Source: Pseudoxanthomonas winnipegensis (GTDB lineage: Bacteria; Pseudomonadota; Gammaproteobacteria; Xanthomonadales; Xanthomonadaceae). Taken from it: a stretch of 64,000 nucleotides of DNA. The notes below the pieces were generated by a model, which searched no databases, was not told where the DNA came from, and saw nothing but the letters and a program-made list of their open reading frames with translations. A program made the position numbers and the translations under genes. The stretch's first letter is position 1. Every line of letters starts with the position of its first letter. The DNA is taken from contig NZ_SHMH01000013.1 in assembly GCF_004283755.1 (NCBI RefSeq), forward strand, positions 1 through 64,000. The letters run 5' to 3'. Shown piece after piece: positions 12,559-20,980 of the stretch.

Positions 12559-13329
12559 CTAATGCGGTGCAACTGGCGGAAGCTGCGCCAGGCTGCGATA
12601 GCCGCCGCGCATCAACGCCACGCCACGCCGCACCAGCCGCCGCACGCGGGCACGCAAGGCGCTGTCTTTGTGCCAGTCGGCGGTCACGGCATCCGCACCG
12701 AACAACCCTTCGGCGACTTCGCGCAAGGACGCGCCCGCCAGGGTCGCGTCGAGCGCCTGCAAGGTGTGCAGTTCCAACAGTGCGGCGGGTGTCGGCCTGG
12801 AACGGGCCGACGCCGCAGGTTCGGCGACCGTGGCGGCGGCCAGGGCGTCCAGCTCGGCCGCGAGCGTGCGATAGCGCGCGCAGGGCGTGGCGCAGGCGCG
12901 GGTGGCGTAGAGGTAGGCCATGCCGTCTTCCAGGCCCGGCGCCAGCGCGAGCCGCATGCAGCAGCCGGGCCAGCGCGACACCAGCACCAGGCGCTTGCCG
13001 TCGTGGATCAGGTGCTTGCGGCCGGGGACGCGCCAGAACTCGAAGGCGTCGGCTTCGGGCGGCGGGTCGGCGTCCGGGTAGAGCTGCACCACCGCATCGT
13101 GGTCGGGAAACCAGGCTGGATGCGCATCTCGTGCATCCAGGGCCGGGTCTTCCAGCAGGCGCAAGCCCCAGGCGTGCGCCGCATCAGGCCGGCGACGACG
13201 GCGCAGCCAGTCGCGCCGGTAGTCAGGGTTTCGGCGCAGATACTCCCAGGCCAGCGCGGGGCCATCAAGGTGCAGCGTGTAGAGATACGCGGCGGTCGGA
13301 TACCAGTGTTCAACGCTCGGGTCGGCCAT
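12559..13329 (-). CDS. DUF2285 family protein of ICE
   Basis: This 256-residue protein is conserved upstream of the AlpA/repA genes in this class of ICE. The N-terminal domain (YPTAAYLYTLHLDGPALAWE then YLRRNPDYRRDWL) is the DUF6499-like module. The C-terminal DUF2285 module (TLQALDATLAGASLREVAEG then LFG) ends in an Arg-rich recognition-helix-like segment (DSALRARVRRLVRRGVALMR). The ending looks DNA-binding, and the protein is usually regarded as a transcriptional regulator. The target is unknown. No overlap with neighbours; 119 bases separate it from the next gene. Confidence 0.8.
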   Translation of the reverse strand: MADPSVEHWYPTAAYLYTLHLDGPALAWEYLRRNPDYRRDWLRRRRRPDAAHAWGLRLLEDPALDARDAHPAWFPDHDAVVQLYPDADPPPEADAFEFWRVPGRKHLIHDGKRLVLVSRWPGCCMRLALAPGLEDGMAYLYATRACATPCARYRTLAAELDALAAATVAEPAASARSRPTPAALLELHTLQALDATLAGASLREVAEGLFGADAVTADWHKDSALRARVRRLVRRGVALMRGGYRSLAQLPPVAPH

Positions 13330-13675
13330 GACGATGCCTCCTGACGGTCAGCAGGAACGTCGCCACGGTTTTCGTGGTGCGGGAGCTATCGGTTCAACAT
13401 CAAAACGTCATCGTTATCGGGTTAGGCTGTGGCAGTAGGTGTCAAGACCGATTGGCTCCGGTGCATTGCGAAAATCGTCTGAATGCGACGGCTGCACCGC
13501 CAGGAATTGACGGGCTGCATCGGACACCGTGCCGCAGTCCGCGCCGAAGACCATGACTGTTTGCAGCAGGGTCGTACCGCTTCGGTGCAAGAGTGCGGAT
13601 TCAGACCGGCCCGGTCTTGAGTGAGACTGAAATAGTCACAATGCGCTGCGCTTGGAACCGCTGCGCGGGCCTGCG
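13330..13675. other. 346-bp spacer, no gene recognised
   Basis: No supported coding region. A TTGACA word is present on the minus strand at about 13437-13442 and could be a -35 for the DUF2285 gene, but no matching -10 at normal spacing is convincing. A short palindrome GACTGAAATAGTC lies near 13622-13636. Confidence 0.4.
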
Positions 13676-14011
13676 TCAGTCCGTGATGGAGCCGTTTTCC
13701 TGCGCCAGCCGGACGTACTCCGACAGCGGCCGTGTCGGCTGGAAGTAGCGATCGCGCATCACCGGCTGCTTGTTCGGCCCGACGATGGATGCCAGGTCGG
13801 ACAGCTTGACCGTACCCAGGGCAGGCATCCCGATGCCCAGGTCGATCAGCCCCCAGGCCGTATCACCATCGGCGGGATCGAGCGAGGCCAGCAGCCAAGT
13901 GACATGGGCGTCCGGGGTGAACAGTCGCAGGACGGGCAGCGGGTCGTCGGCGCGGGCCTGACCGTTGGCGAGCAGCCGACCGCGTTCTTCATCGGTGATG
14001 AGCGCTTTCAT
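13676..14011 (-). CDS. DUF2958 protein of ICE
   Basis: This 111-residue conserved protein begins MKALITDEERGRLLANGQAR and contains PVLRLFTPDAHVTWLLASLD and DTAWGLIDLGIGMPALGTVK, the hallmarks of DUF2958. It has no signal or membrane segment. Function is unknown; members are common on ICEs and plasmids near DUF736/DUF932 genes. It is divergent from the XRE-Thoeris cargo, sharing the 285-bp spacer 14012-14296. Confidence 0.8.
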   Translation of the reverse strand: MKALITDEERGRLLANGQARADDPLPVLRLFTPDAHVTWLLASLDPADGDTAWGLIDLGIGMPALGTVKLSDLASIVGPNKQPVMRDRYFQPTRPLSEYVRLAQENGSITD

Positions 14012-14296
14012 GGCTGGCCTCTCCCCTCAAAGGAACGAAGCCGCCGAACCGCATCCCCGCTTGGGCACGGAACAACAGATACGCAAGCCCGCGAATCCGC
14101 AGAAGCACAAAGGCACGAACGTGCATGGGTGCAAGTCAGTAAAGACACGAATGCGGTTCCCTTGATTTGGAGTCATCCGCAGATGCGGATTTCCGTAAAG
14201 GCACGAAAGCGTAGAACAACACCAAATGAACACTATAGATTGTAGCTCTATAGGACGCAATGGGCTGTCATCTTGGTTTTTGAGAGGAAACCATAG
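14012..14296. promoter_or_regulatory. Divergent control region of DUF2958 and the XRE-Thoeris operon
   Basis: This 285-bp spacer holds a perfect palindrome CTATAGA-N7-TCTATAG at 14233-14253, 44 bases before the XRE start, a natural candidate operator for that regulator. The 11-bp word AAAGRCACGAA occurs three times in direct orientation (14109-14119, 14141-14151, 14197-14207). No -35/-10 pair is certain. Confidence 0.5.
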
Positions 14297-14587
14297 GTGG
14301 CGGCAGCGTACTCGTTGGCGAAGGCATTGAAGACGGTCAGGAAAGCGCGTGGCTTGAGCCAGGAAGCGTTCTCCGACGTGTCGAGCCGCACCTACATGAG
14401 TACGCTGGAGCGCGACCTGAAAAGCCCGACCATCAGCAAGCTGGCCGAGCTGTGCGACGTGATGGAAGTGCATCCGCTCACACTGCTGACGCTGGCGTAT
14501 GCCGGCGACAGCACGAACCAAGCCGACGAACTGCTGGCGCGGGTGCGTCAGGAGCTTGAGGCGCTACTGAATTCAGATGGAAATTGA
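14297..14587 (+). CDS. XRE-family HTH regulator preceding the Thoeris genes
   Basis: This 96-residue Cro/C1-type repressor begins with GTG at 14297; the GAGGAAA 8-14 bases upstream supports that start. The HTH reads ARGLSQEAFSDVSSRTYMST then LERDLKSPTISKLAEL, covering residues about 17-52. The remainder is a short helical dimerisation tail. It is on the plus strand, opposite to all ICE backbone genes around it. Its stop (14585-14587) almost touches the TIR gene start (14596), so the two are surely cotranscribed. It likely represses its own operon through the nearby palindrome. Confidence 0.85.
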   Translation: MAAAYSLAKALKTVRKARGLSQEAFSDVSSRTYMSTLERDLKSPTISKLAELCDVMEVHPLTLLTLAYAGDSTNQADELLARVRQELEALLNSDGN

Positions 14588-14595
14588 GAGACGAT

Positions 14596-15159
14596 ATGGC
14601 ATATCGAAACGGAAATTACACCGCATTTTACGTTGCAGAGCCATTCCATCCCAGCGCACTGGGCGCCAATGCAACGAGAGATTTTCAGTATTACAACACC
14701 TTGCGGATGTGGAAAGGTGCCGATGCGACGTTCCCTTTCGTTGATTCGCACGACAAAACTTACAGCGTCCGTGATGGTAGCGATTGGGAATACACCCTGA
14801 AACCGAGACTCCGGGAGCGCATTCGGAACTCGAAAAACATCATTTTCATCTTGAGTTCGATCACGACAAACTCTCGTGCCCTTCGAGAAGAAATTGACTA
14901 TGGGATTAATGACCAAGGATTGCCCGTCATTGTCATCTATCCCGGATACACCACCAAGGAAAGCCTGCTAGTCAATGGATCACTAAAACAGGAGATCAAG
15001 AACCTTTGGGGAAATCTTCCTGTGTTCCGGGATTCGATGAGCAAAGTCCCGACGCTTCATGTTCCTATGAACAAGGAACTTATCAAAAAGTCCTTGCAGG
15101 ATGGTGGATTCATGGTTGGGAGCAAGAAGGCCCCAGATATCTACAGGTACAATCCGTAA
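14596..15159 (+). CDS. thsB: Thoeris TIR-like protein ThsB (DUF1863)
   Basis: This is the sensor and signal-producing half of a Thoeris anti-phage system. It has 187 residues from ATG 14596; a TTG at 14584 is in frame but less likely. The fold shows the ThsB pattern: YTAFYVAEP as the first strand, then YYNTLRMWKG, DSHDKTYSVRDGSDWEYTLK, and RLRERIRNSKNIIFILSSIT. ALREEIDYGIN at about residues 95-105 holds Glu98/Glu99 as candidate catalytic residues, and LPVIVIYP follows. In studied systems such TIR proteins make a NAD-derived signal on infection. The base composition is visibly lower in GC than the ICE backbone, a sign of separate acquisition. It is followed by the macro-type ThsA after 33 bases. 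Confidence 0.82.
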   Translation: MAYRNGNYTAFYVAEPFHPSALGANATRDFQYYNTLRMWKGADATFPFVDSHDKTYSVRDGSDWEYTLKPRLRERIRNSKNIIFILSSITTNSRALREEIDYGINDQGLPVIVIYPGYTTKESLLVNGSLKQEIKNLWGNLPVFRDSMSKVPTLHVPMNKELIKKSLQDGGFMVGSKKAPDIYRYNP

Positions 15160-15192
15160 TTAATTGAGAAATTGGAGTAAGCGGTCCACGTC

Positions 15193-16029
15193 ATGGCGAA
15201 GGTCGATTTTTTTGACAAGCGGGTCATCAAGAAATTCCTGGAGATCACCGCTGTCGCCAGCGGCACGCTGTCTTTCGTGGTCATTTTTGCCGACATCCCT
15301 GCCGAGTGGAAACTGACGGCCGGCTTGGCTTTTCTGGCACTACTTGCACTCACCTATCTGGCGATATGGCTCTGGTCTAACAACCTGAACAGCATCGACA
15401 TCAATGTTGAGGGCAGCGATGTTTCGATCAAGACCGGCGACATTTTTCAGCAGCCGGGATTGAAGGCAATCGCCTTCAATGAGTATTTCGACACGCAGGT
15501 GGACAACAAGATTATTGGTGAGACTTCCCTCAACGGCGTTTTCATCCAGAAGCATCTTGGTGTCCCGACCTCCGAGCTGGATCGTCACATCGAGGAATAC
15601 GCATTTGACGACAGCGAAGTCCTGGATGAGAACGAGGCTAGGAAGCAGGGGAAGAAGAAAAGGTACCAAATCGGCACGATCTGTCTGTATAAAGATTATC
15701 TCCTGACCGCGTTCTCCAAGTTCGACGAGAACAACAAGGCGTTGTTGACGATGCCGGAGTACCTTGAGTTCCTCATCAATTTCTGGGACAAGGTAAACAA
15801 TGTCTACGCCCAGAAAAGCGTATCGACCACGATCTTCGGCTCGGGAATCACGCGAATCAAAGGGCACAAGAACATTTCCGACGAGGATCTCCTGAAGATA
15901 ATGTTATGGACGTTCAGGATCAGCGAGATGAGATTCAAGTATCCCGCGAGGCTGACCATCGTGATCCATAGAGACAAGATCGACCAGATTAATCTTCTCG
16001 ACATCAAATCCGCCAGGAACGGCGTGTAA
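15193..16029 (+). CDS. thsA: Thoeris effector ThsA, two-TM plus macro-domain type (type II)
   Basis: This 278-residue protein has two predicted membrane helices (about residues 15-33 and 41-62: VASGTLSFVVIFADIP, LTAGLAFLALLALTYLAIWL). A divergent macro domain (DUF6430) follows, starting INVEGSDVSIKTGDIFQQPG then LKAIAFNEYFDTQVD. This is the architecture of type II Thoeris effectors, which bind a nucleotide signal made by the TIR partner through the macro domain and act at the membrane, rather than the SIR2-SLOG NADase of type I. ATG 15193 is preceded by GGAG at about 14 bases. Membrane disruption as the outcome is family inference. GC content is lower than its flanks, like thsB. Confidence 0.8.
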   Translation: MAKVDFFDKRVIKKFLEITAVASGTLSFVVIFADIPAEWKLTAGLAFLALLALTYLAIWLWSNNLNSIDINVEGSDVSIKTGDIFQQPGLKAIAFNEYFDTQVDNKIIGETSLNGVFIQKHLGVPTSELDRHIEEYAFDDSEVLDENEARKQGKKKRYQIGTICLYKDYLLTAFSKFDENNKALLTMPEYLEFLINFWDKVNNVYAQKSVSTTIFGSGITRIKGHKNISDEDLLKIMLWTFRISEMRFKYPARLTIVIHRDKIDQINLLDIKSARNGV

Positions 16030-16101
16030 TCCTCCTAACAGCCCGGAGCGGGCCGGCCTCTTTCTGGATTCTGGCTGGCGCCCTGTGTGGTGCTACAGCA
16101 C

Positions 16102-16131
16102 AGCGCCCCGTCGCAATGGGCGGGGCGCTTT
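16102..16131 (+). terminator. Terminator after thsA
   Basis: AGCGCCCCG (16102-16110) pairs with CGGGGCGCT (16121-16129) across a 10-nt loop and is followed by a short T run. It lies between the convergent thsA and DUF736 genes and can serve the defence operon. Confidence 0.65.
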
Positions 16132-16140
16132 GAGCGGGCG

Positions 16141-16455
16141 TCAGGCCGCCTTGGGCCTGCTGCGCGACCAGATCAGGTCGTGCGTGCCGTCCTCGTTCTC
16201 GATCAGGCGGGCATAGACGGTTGCCGGGAACGAAGGATCGTCAAGGGACACGGACACGTAGGGCCGCCCGGCCTCGCTGGTCTTCTTCCACCCCGCGCCG
16301 ATGTCGTGGCCAGCCGCCTGAAGGCGGAAGTCGGGGGCGTTCTCGGTGTCGCCCTTGTCGTTGGGAACCAGCTTGACCTTGACGTTGAGTGTCAGGGTGC
16401 GCAGCGTGCCGGTGAAGCCGTCTTTGTCTGCGGTGAAGGTGCCGATGTTAGCCAT
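16141..16455 (-). CDS. DUF736 protein of ICE
   Basis: This 104-residue protein starts [20 protein letters not shown], the highly conserved DUF736 opening. The start at 16455 has an AGGAG 8 bases upstream; the open frame extending to 16557 is not credible. Later landmarks are [20 protein letters not shown] and [20 protein letters not shown]. It is small and basic with no transmembrane part. Function is unknown, although the family is nearly always on ICEs and plasmids next to ParB/RepB-like genes, as here. A long structured gap separates it from parB. Confidence 0.87.
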   Translation of the reverse strand: MANIGTFTADKDGFTGTLRTLTLNVKVKLVPNDKGDTENAPDFRLQAAGHDIGAGWKKTSEAGRPYVSVSLDDPSFPATVYARLIENEDGTHDLIWSRSRPKAA

Positions 16456-17266
16456 GATGTTTCTCCTTTCGGGTTGAACAAGGTCGCGCCAGTGCGTCCT
16501 TGTTGTGATCCGGCCGGCGGGGGATGGGCTGGCCGCACCGCGCAGCGGTCGCAACACCGTGGAGAACCTGGAAGCGAAAAGAATTTGCTGGGCGAGGAAG
16601 CCGCGCAGCGGCGGGGAAATTGTTTTCGCTGGAAGGTTGCAGCCATGAAGCCCAAGGCGCAGCCATTCCCTCGCCAGGATTCACGACAAGCCAAGGACGC
16701 ACGGGCCGCCCGTTCCCGAATGGAGACATGGCCGACTCGCCATCCCGCGTGACGGCTGCGCCGGCTTGCGCCCTGACGCGAACCAGGTCAAAGCCCCGAC
16801 GACAAGGCCAGAGCGCCCCTGCCGCAGCTCGCGGCCACATGCTTGAGGCGTGGTGTGGAAGCTCCATCAGGCGAGGCCGGGCGGTGGGTCGATGAACCGT
16901 CCTTCGTGACGCACGGACGACGAACCGCCAGCGTCGGGGACGGCACGCTTTCGCACAACCTGCCGCAGCAAGCCGGGGCGTAGCCCCACAAGTCCCGCCC
17001 ATTGCGGCGGGGCGCCATCGAAACCTTGCCCGCGCCAGCGGGCGCCGATGGCCGTGTCGCGTGCAAGGTACTTGCACGTCCGCCCCGTTGCCGCCTGGAC
17101 GAAGGCGGCAACGGGGCGATTTTGACTTCGATGTTGGAACCGGGCGCGGCCACTGCCGCGCCCGGATTTTTGACCACCGGCCCCAAGGCGGCACGGCTTG
17201 GGGCCGGTGCTGACTGGACAGCGAAGCGCCCCGGCTAGAACCAGGGCGCTTGCTTGCGGTTGACGA
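16456..17266. other. 811-bp gene-free, hairpin-rich stretch (candidate structured ncRNA)
   Basis: No frame encodes a recognisable protein, although several GC-driven open frames cross the region. It contains an imperfect inverted repeat at 16574-16586/16617-16629 (12 of 13 pairs, enclosing CCGCGCAGCGG). Five further perfect or near-perfect hairpins lie in tandem at 17061-17251. Two of those are followed by T-rich tracts on the plus strand (17118-17123 and 17166-17170), so a plus-strand transcript divergent from DUF736 could end there. Confidence 0.5.
17061..17251. repeat. Tandem array of five hairpins
   Basis: The stems are: 17061-17077 (7 bp, GTGCAAG, loop GTA); 17081-17118 (15 bp, CGCCCCGTTGCCGCC, loop 8); 17140-17165 (11 bp, CCGGGCGCGGC, loop CACT, then ATTTTT); 17176-17208 (12 bp, ACCGGCCCCAAG, loop 9); and 17224-17251 (8 bp, AAGCGCCC, loop 12). 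All pair perfectly. They occupy most of the 190 bases just beyond the parB stop. Confidence 0.8.
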
Positions 17267-19330
17267 TCACGCGGCCAATGCTTCGGCCGGCTCATCCGCT
17301 ACGGCGGCGGCTTCCTCCGTTGGTTCTGCGTTCGCATCCTCTGCCACGGCCTGCGCGTCCTGCTGCGGGCCTTCGGCCCGGAAGATGGCGGGCATCCAGC
17401 CGGTGCCATCGGCCAGCCGTTCGGCTTCGCTGGCAATGTCGCCTTTCTTCAACTTCGCCAGCCGGGTGACGTGCGAGGGGGCGAACGCGCCCACGGCATC
17501 CAGAATCACGGCCTTGGAAACGTGCTTGAAGTAACCTTCTGCGGTCGGCTTCCACCATGCGGTCATGTCGAGGCCCACGGCTTGCGCCAGTTCCTCACCG
17601 GGCCGGTGCGCCGTGGCACGGGGCGTCACCACGTCCACCGTGGAGGCCACGCACACGGCCAGCAGCCGCACCAGTTCGTCTTGCGACTTCGCCAGCAGCG
17701 CGGCGAACAGTTCGGCGCTGTCCTGCGGCAAGGCTTCGCCCGCGACTTCCTGCAAGGTGCGAAGCGCCAAAGCGGCAGGCGATTCCGACACGTCCGGGGC
17801 GAGGCTATCCAGCCGGTCTTGCACCGTGAGGCGCACGCCCAGCGGCAGAGCATCACGGGTGAGGCCATAGTGGCTTTCCTGCAAGACGGTCTGCACCATG
17901 CCATGCACCACGGCGGCCAGCGCGGCTTGCGGATGCCGGGCCACTTCGATTTGCAGCGCGGCGGTGCGGTGGGCGCTCAACCGCTGCGCCAGCCTGTCGG
18001 ACATGGCGGCGGTCTTGGACTGCCCGGCGTCCTCGCCTTCGTCGTCGTTCCCGACTTCGCCTTCGCTGCCGAAACCCTGCCGCAAGCGTTCCAGCGTGCG
18101 CAGCGCCTTGGCTTCAACCTCGCGCAGCAGCCCGCGATGAATCACGGCTGCGCCGTCGCGGTCGATGCTGACGATGGCACCGGCTACGGCTTTCACGTTC
18201 GGGGCATAGTCCTGCAAGCCATCTTCCAGCGCCTGCAACTGCTCGCCCAGGGTTTCGCCTTCCTCCTGCAAGGCATCGGCCTTTTCCTCGTCGTCGGCGT
18301 CCAGTGCGGTATCCACGGCCTCGGCCAGTTCGTGCAGCTTGGTTTGCAGCTTCTCGATGCGCTGCGCTTCGCGCTTGTTCGGGCTGCGGCGCTCCCTGGG
18401 TGCCTGCTGAAAGACGTGCAGGTCGGCATGGGTCACGCCCGGCGTGGCATCCACCCATGCCCAGCCTTCGGCCTTCACCTCGGCGGCGATGCCCGCCAGC
18501 TTGTCCTGCGCCAGCCGTTCCAGCAGCGCGGCGTCGGTCAGATACACGCCTTTATCGCCTTCGGCGAACAGGTCGCGGCGAATGCCGCCACCTTCCTGCT
18601 CGTAGCTGTCCAGTCCGACGAAACGCACCAGCGGATGCCGGTAGGCGTCGATTTCGCGTTCGGTCAGGCGGTCGCGCAGGTTGTGCGGGCTGCGCTGCCA
18701 TGTCGGCGCATCGTAGAACGCGCTTTCCTGCGCGGCGTGGTCGTCGGTGATGGCAAGGGCCATCAACTGGTCAAGGCTCACGGCCTCGGCGCGGTAGTCG
18801 GCGAGCAGACGCGGCGAGACGTTGGCGAGCTTCAAGCGGCGCTGCACCACCAGCGGGGACACGCTGAAATCTGCGGCAATGTCCTCGATGGGCCTACCTT
18901 CGGCCACCAGCGCGGCGAATGCCTCGAACTGGTCGGCGGGGTGCATGGCTTCGCGCTGCACGTTCTCGGTGAGGCTGGCCGTGCGCGCCGTGCCATCGGC
19001 CACCAGCAGGCAAGGCACGTCCCATTCCTTGCTGATGCGGTGCTTCTTCGCCAGCAGCTTCAACGCGGCCAGCCTGCGGCCACCGGCCACGACTTCGTAA
19101 TGTTCGCGATCGGTGGCGGCGATGACGATGAGGTTTTGCAGCAGGCCGACACGCTGGATGCTGGCGGCGAGTTCGGGAATCGACATGCGCGGGGTCTTGC
19201 GCACGTTGCGGCCTGCGGGACGCGACACCAGCCGCGACAGCGGAACCAGAATCAGGTTCTTGGTGGGGTCGGCGGCTTCCAGCGCGGGGGCTTGGATGGC
19301 GCGGGCTTCGGTTTGGGTAACGGCGTTCAT
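17267..19330 (-). CDS. parB: Large ParB/RepB/Spo0J-type nuclease-domain protein of ICE
   Basis: This 687-residue protein has a start at 19330 with AGGAG 8-12 bases upstream (ATAGGAGCTATCACC). The N-terminal ParB domain shows LIVIAATDREHYEVVAGGRR (box II-like) and CLLVADGTARTASLTENVQR, then an HTH region around FSVSPLVVQRRLKLANVSPR. The long C-terminal part contains an Asp/Glu-rich coiled coil (KREAQRIEKLQTKLHELAEA then VDTALDADDEEKADALQEEG). Far larger than a chromosomal ParB, it is the form specific to Tn4371-like ICEs. A role in element maintenance is presumed. It is 80 bases from DUF932. Confidence 0.87.
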   Translation of the reverse strand: MNAVTQTEARAIQAPALEAADPTKNLILVPLSRLVSRPAGRNVRKTPRMSIPELAASIQRVGLLQNLIVIAATDREHYEVVAGGRRLAALKLLAKKHRISKEWDVPCLLVADGTARTASLTENVQREAMHPADQFEAFAALVAEGRPIEDIAADFSVSPLVVQRRLKLANVSPRLLADYRAEAVSLDQLMALAITDDHAAQESAFYDAPTWQRSPHNLRDRLTEREIDAYRHPLVRFVGLDSYEQEGGGIRRDLFAEGDKGVYLTDAALLERLAQDKLAGIAAEVKAEGWAWVDATPGVTHADLHVFQQAPRERRSPNKREAQRIEKLQTKLHELAEAVDTALDADDEEKADALQEEGETLGEQLQALEDGLQDYAPNVKAVAGAIVSIDRDGAAVIHRGLLREVEAKALRTLERLRQGFGSEGEVGNDDEGEDAGQSKTAAMSDRLAQRLSAHRTAALQIEVARHPQAALAAVVHGMVQTVLQESHYGLTRDALPLGVRLTVQDRLDSLAPDVSESPAALALRTLQEVAGEALPQDSAELFAALLAKSQDELVRLLAVCVASTVDVVTPRATAHRPGEELAQAVGLDMTAWWKPTAEGYFKHVSKAVILDAVGAFAPSHVTRLAKLKKGDIASEAERLADGTGWMPAIFRAEGPQQDAQAVAEDANAEPTEEAAAVADEPAEALAA

Positions 19331-19410
19331 GGTGATAGCTCCTATCGGTTCAGGAATGCAGCGAAAGAAGCGGCAAGGGCTGCTGCCTGCCCCTGCCGCG
19401 TGCGCGGGGT

Positions 19411-20238
19411 TCAGGCTTTCAACTGGCGCAGGCCATCGGCCAGCAGCCACAGGGCACGGTTCAGGCGCACATCGGAATCAATGCCCTGCACGGGGCGGGT
19501 ACGCTGGCGGCGTCCGTTGGCGCTGCGGCCAGACAATCCGCCTTTGGTCAGGTTCTCCTGCGTGCGGTTGAACACGCTCCACAAGTCCGGGCGGCGGTCA
19601 TCGAACCGGCGCGGTATCAGGATTTGCGATTCGGTGATGGGCGCGGGCTTGTCGGGGTCGTCGTACTTGAGGGCCAGTGCGGCGCGGGCGAACACTTCGG
19701 ATTCGCCATCGTTCAAGGTGATGGCGCGCATGGCATCGCGGTTTTCCTTCACGCGCTCGAAGCCGCTCAACACTTCGTAAGCGCCTTCGATGACGGAACC
19801 GGCCACGTCGCCTTTGTGGGGCACGCGCACATCGGCCACGGTGTCGCCGCAGACAAGGCCATTGCTGCAAACGAACCGGAACATGCCGGCCAGCATCTGA
19901 TAGCTGCTGGTGCCGTCATGCGAGTTCAGCAGCACGATTTCATTGGCTTCCGCGCCGTTGATCTGGCTGGCATGGCGCAGGCGGATCATGTGCTTGGTGT
20001 AGTCGCGGCGGTCTTCGTTGCGCACGCGGGTCTGCGCCACCATGAAGGGCTGGAAACCTTCCTTGCGAAGCTCGGTCAGCACGGCGGCGGTGGGGATATA
20101 GCTGTACCGCTCGGAACGGCTCTCATGCGGGGCGTCCGCGAAGATGGACGGGGCCACGCGCTGGATTTGGCCATCGGACAGCGGGTAATCGCTGCGCAGC
20201 GACGGCGAACGGGAAGCGAAACGGGAAGCGAGTTGCAT
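19411..20238 (-). CDS. DUF932 protein (phage/plasmid-like) of ICE
   Basis: This 275-residue member of DUF932 carries landmarks SERYSYIPTAAVLTELRKEG, MIRLRHASQINGAEANEIVL, LLNSHDGTSSYQMLAGMFRF and CSNGLVCGDTVADVRVPHKG. These proteins are very common on conjugative elements beside ParB-like genes, without a demonstrated biochemical role. A relation to DNA protection or anti-restriction has been suggested for relatives, which I cannot support from sequence. It is the upstream gene of the parB pair and has its own promoter region in the 740-bp spacer that follows. Confidence 0.85.
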   Translation of the reverse strand: MQLASRFASRSPSLRSDYPLSDGQIQRVAPSIFADAPHESRSERYSYIPTAAVLTELRKEGFQPFMVAQTRVRNEDRRDYTKHMIRLRHASQINGAEANEIVLLNSHDGTSSYQMLAGMFRFVCSNGLVCGDTVADVRVPHKGDVAGSVIEGAYEVLSGFERVKENRDAMRAITLNDGESEVFARAALALKYDDPDKPAPITESQILIPRRFDDRRPDLWSVFNRTQENLTKGGLSGRSANGRRQRTRPVQGIDSDVRLNRALWLLADGLRQLKA

Positions 20239-20980
20239 GGTCTTGACTCCTGACGAAGAAGGGTTTGCTGTTCACCGCACACCGGATTCCTAGATTCGGA
20301 GCCCAGCCTTTCGGCCTTCTGTGCGGTGGGCACGAAGAACCCGGTCGGCCTCGTTGCCACCGTCTTTCCTGAGTTCATCGCCCGCGACGGTCAGGAGCGC
20401 GCGGACGGAGGCCGTCAAGGAAACGAGCGCAGGGTTGGTGCGGCCCGCAGCGCAGCGAGGACACGGCCCTGCGCGCCTTGACGGCCTCCGGCCGTGGGCT
20501 ACAGTCGCGGACAAGGTGATGAGGTCAGGAAAGATGGCTGGACAGGCAACGGCCGTCCCTTTGTGCCGGACTGCACGCAAGCGAAGCGCGCAGGCCCGAA
20601 GCTGGAAGCCGGGCCGTAGGCGTCAGCGATGGAAGCCCGACAGGGGCGAGACTCGCACCGCGAGGCTCGATGCAACGCACGACAGCGCGACCCGGCCATG
20701 CCTTCTTGGCCGGGGGACGCACATGCAAGGAAAGATGGACAGCACGGGCTTGATGCCCTGGGACAAATGCTGGTGATGCGAGGGGGTTGCCGCGCCGGCG
20801 CAGCCGGGGCGGCGGTCTTGCAGGGGCGCCAAGCGCAGCGCGGCGGGGATAGCCGCAGGGCTTTCCCCTGGAGTGCAAGCGCCAGCGCGCAGCGCCGAAG
20901 GCGCGAAGGCATCGGCACCGGGCGCAGCAGAAAAAAATGGCGCGTCACCCCGAAGGGCAACGCGCCAGGTGGATGCGCGA
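20239..20980. other. 742-bp spacer with inverted repeats, no gene recognised
   Basis: No supported gene. Inverted repeats seen: CACCGCACA 20273-20281 with 20320-20328; CGGAGGCCGTCAAGG 20406-20420 with a perfect 15-bp complement at 20476-20490; CCCGGCCA 20691-20698 with 20707-20714. Like the DUF736-parB gap, this is unusually structured for an intergenic region. Confidence 0.45.

Noticed and set aside
16524-16895. 123-codon plus-strand frame in the DUF736-parB gap
   Set aside because: Low-complexity Arg/Ala/Pro translation with no Shine-Dalgarno, lying across hairpins; retained only as part of the noncoding stretch.
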